This document shows positions 63,876-64,000 of a stretch of 64,000 nt of DNA, in pieces. A program made the translations under genes and the position numbers. The stretch's first letter is position 1. Each line of letters starts with the position of its first letter. The stretch is from contig SXOA01000180.1 of NCBI GenBank assembly GCA_005778405.1, positions 1-64,000 on the forward strand. Direction: 5' to 3'. The DNA comes from Planctomycetaceae bacterium (GTDB lineage: Bacteria; Planctomycetota; Planctomycetia; Pirellulales; Pirellulaceae). The notes below the pieces were generated by a model, which worked only from the letters and a program-made list of their open reading frames with translations, did not search any database and had not been told where the DNA came from.

Positions 63876-64000
63876 TTACCAGTCCTGCCGCACAAAGTCG
63901 CTCAGGACATCGGCAGCAGTGCGGAGTTGGCCCACATCGAGCCATTCGTCGCAGGTGTGGGCCTGGTCGATGCTGCCGGGGCCGAAGACCACGGTCGGGC
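63876..64000 (-). CDS. M20 peptidase (ArgE/acetylornithine-deacetylase-like), 3' partial
   Basis: Reading leftwards from the window's end gives VVFGPGSIDQAHTCDEWLDV then LRTAADVLSDFVRQDW and a stop. GPG-x-I-x-x-AHT-x-DEW is the conserved C-terminal signature of M20 deacetylases such as ArgE, where the His binds metal. Only the last 41 residues lie in the window. Confidence 0.8.
   Translation of the reverse strand, partial: PTVVFGPGSIDQAHTCDEWLDVGQLRTAADVLSDFVRQDW

Overview
The window looks like a chromosomal segment of a planctomycete, probably of the Pirellulales type. The base composition is GC-rich. The gene content carries the lineage's hallmarks: planctomycete cytochrome proteins (DUF1549/DUF1553 and DUF1587/1592/1588/1585), TAT-exported DUF1501 proteins, a DUF1559 pilin-like protein, a TIGR03067 protein, DUF1080, an ECF sigma factor beside a Ser/Thr kinase, proteins starting with an NPYESP motif, and a formylmethanofuran dehydrogenase subunit A homologue. 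No rRNA, complete tRNA, CRISPR array, prophage or transposase gene was seen. The taxonomic call is inference from gene families; no marker gene was searched.

Layout. 1-8.3 kb: a partial sugar-acid dehydratase, a three-gene reverse-strand operon (membrane protein, DUF1080, esterase), an aldehyde dehydrogenase, and a divergent acyl-CoA synthetase / acyl-CoA dehydrogenase pair for fatty-acid breakdown. 8.4-16.8 kb: an NPYESP membrane protein, a frameshifted DUF6817 gene, a cupin, a kinase/sigma pair, a DUF1549/DUF1553 cytochrome and a secreted protein of unknown function. 17-22 kb: glmS, small hypothetical genes, a VapBC-type pair and a TIGR02117 protein. 22-26.2 kb: a Gfo/Idh/MocA oxidoreductase, then the most remarkable gene of the window, then a DUF1559 protein and a lipoprotein.

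The standout is at 23515-24582 (minus). Two ORFs in the same frame are split by one TGA. The joined protein has a signal peptide, four EF-hand loops and a C-terminal domain matching iodothyronine deiodinases, with the TGA exactly where deiodinases carry catalytic selenocysteine (ASYT-U-PPFRRQ). A perfect 7-bp hairpin lies just downstream of the TGA, at the distance expected for a bacterial SECIS element. I read it as an exported EF-hand/deiodinase-like selenoprotein.

26.5-35 kb: a lone DUF1501 protein, a MATE transporter, a compact operon of unknown genes, an EVE protein, and a hydroxyacid dehydrogenase / enolase-superfamily operon. 35-42 kb: a large TPR/CHAT-like protein with a degenerate active site, then a histidine kinase / sigma-54 response-regulator pair. 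41.8-43.4 kb: a cluster of palindromic repeats, including a MITE-like element. 43.4-49.8 kb: FhcA/FwdA homologue, VOC protein, PIN-TRAM membrane protein, acpP-fabF, TIGR03067 and an SDR. 49.8-64 kb: a coiled-coil TPR protein, two unusual alpha/beta-hydrolase fusions, a DUF1501-DUF1549/1553 pair, a DUF1592-type cytochrome followed by a BrnT-like pair, a HEAT/DUF4375 protein, a truncated DUF1552 remnant, and the 3' end of an M20 peptidase.
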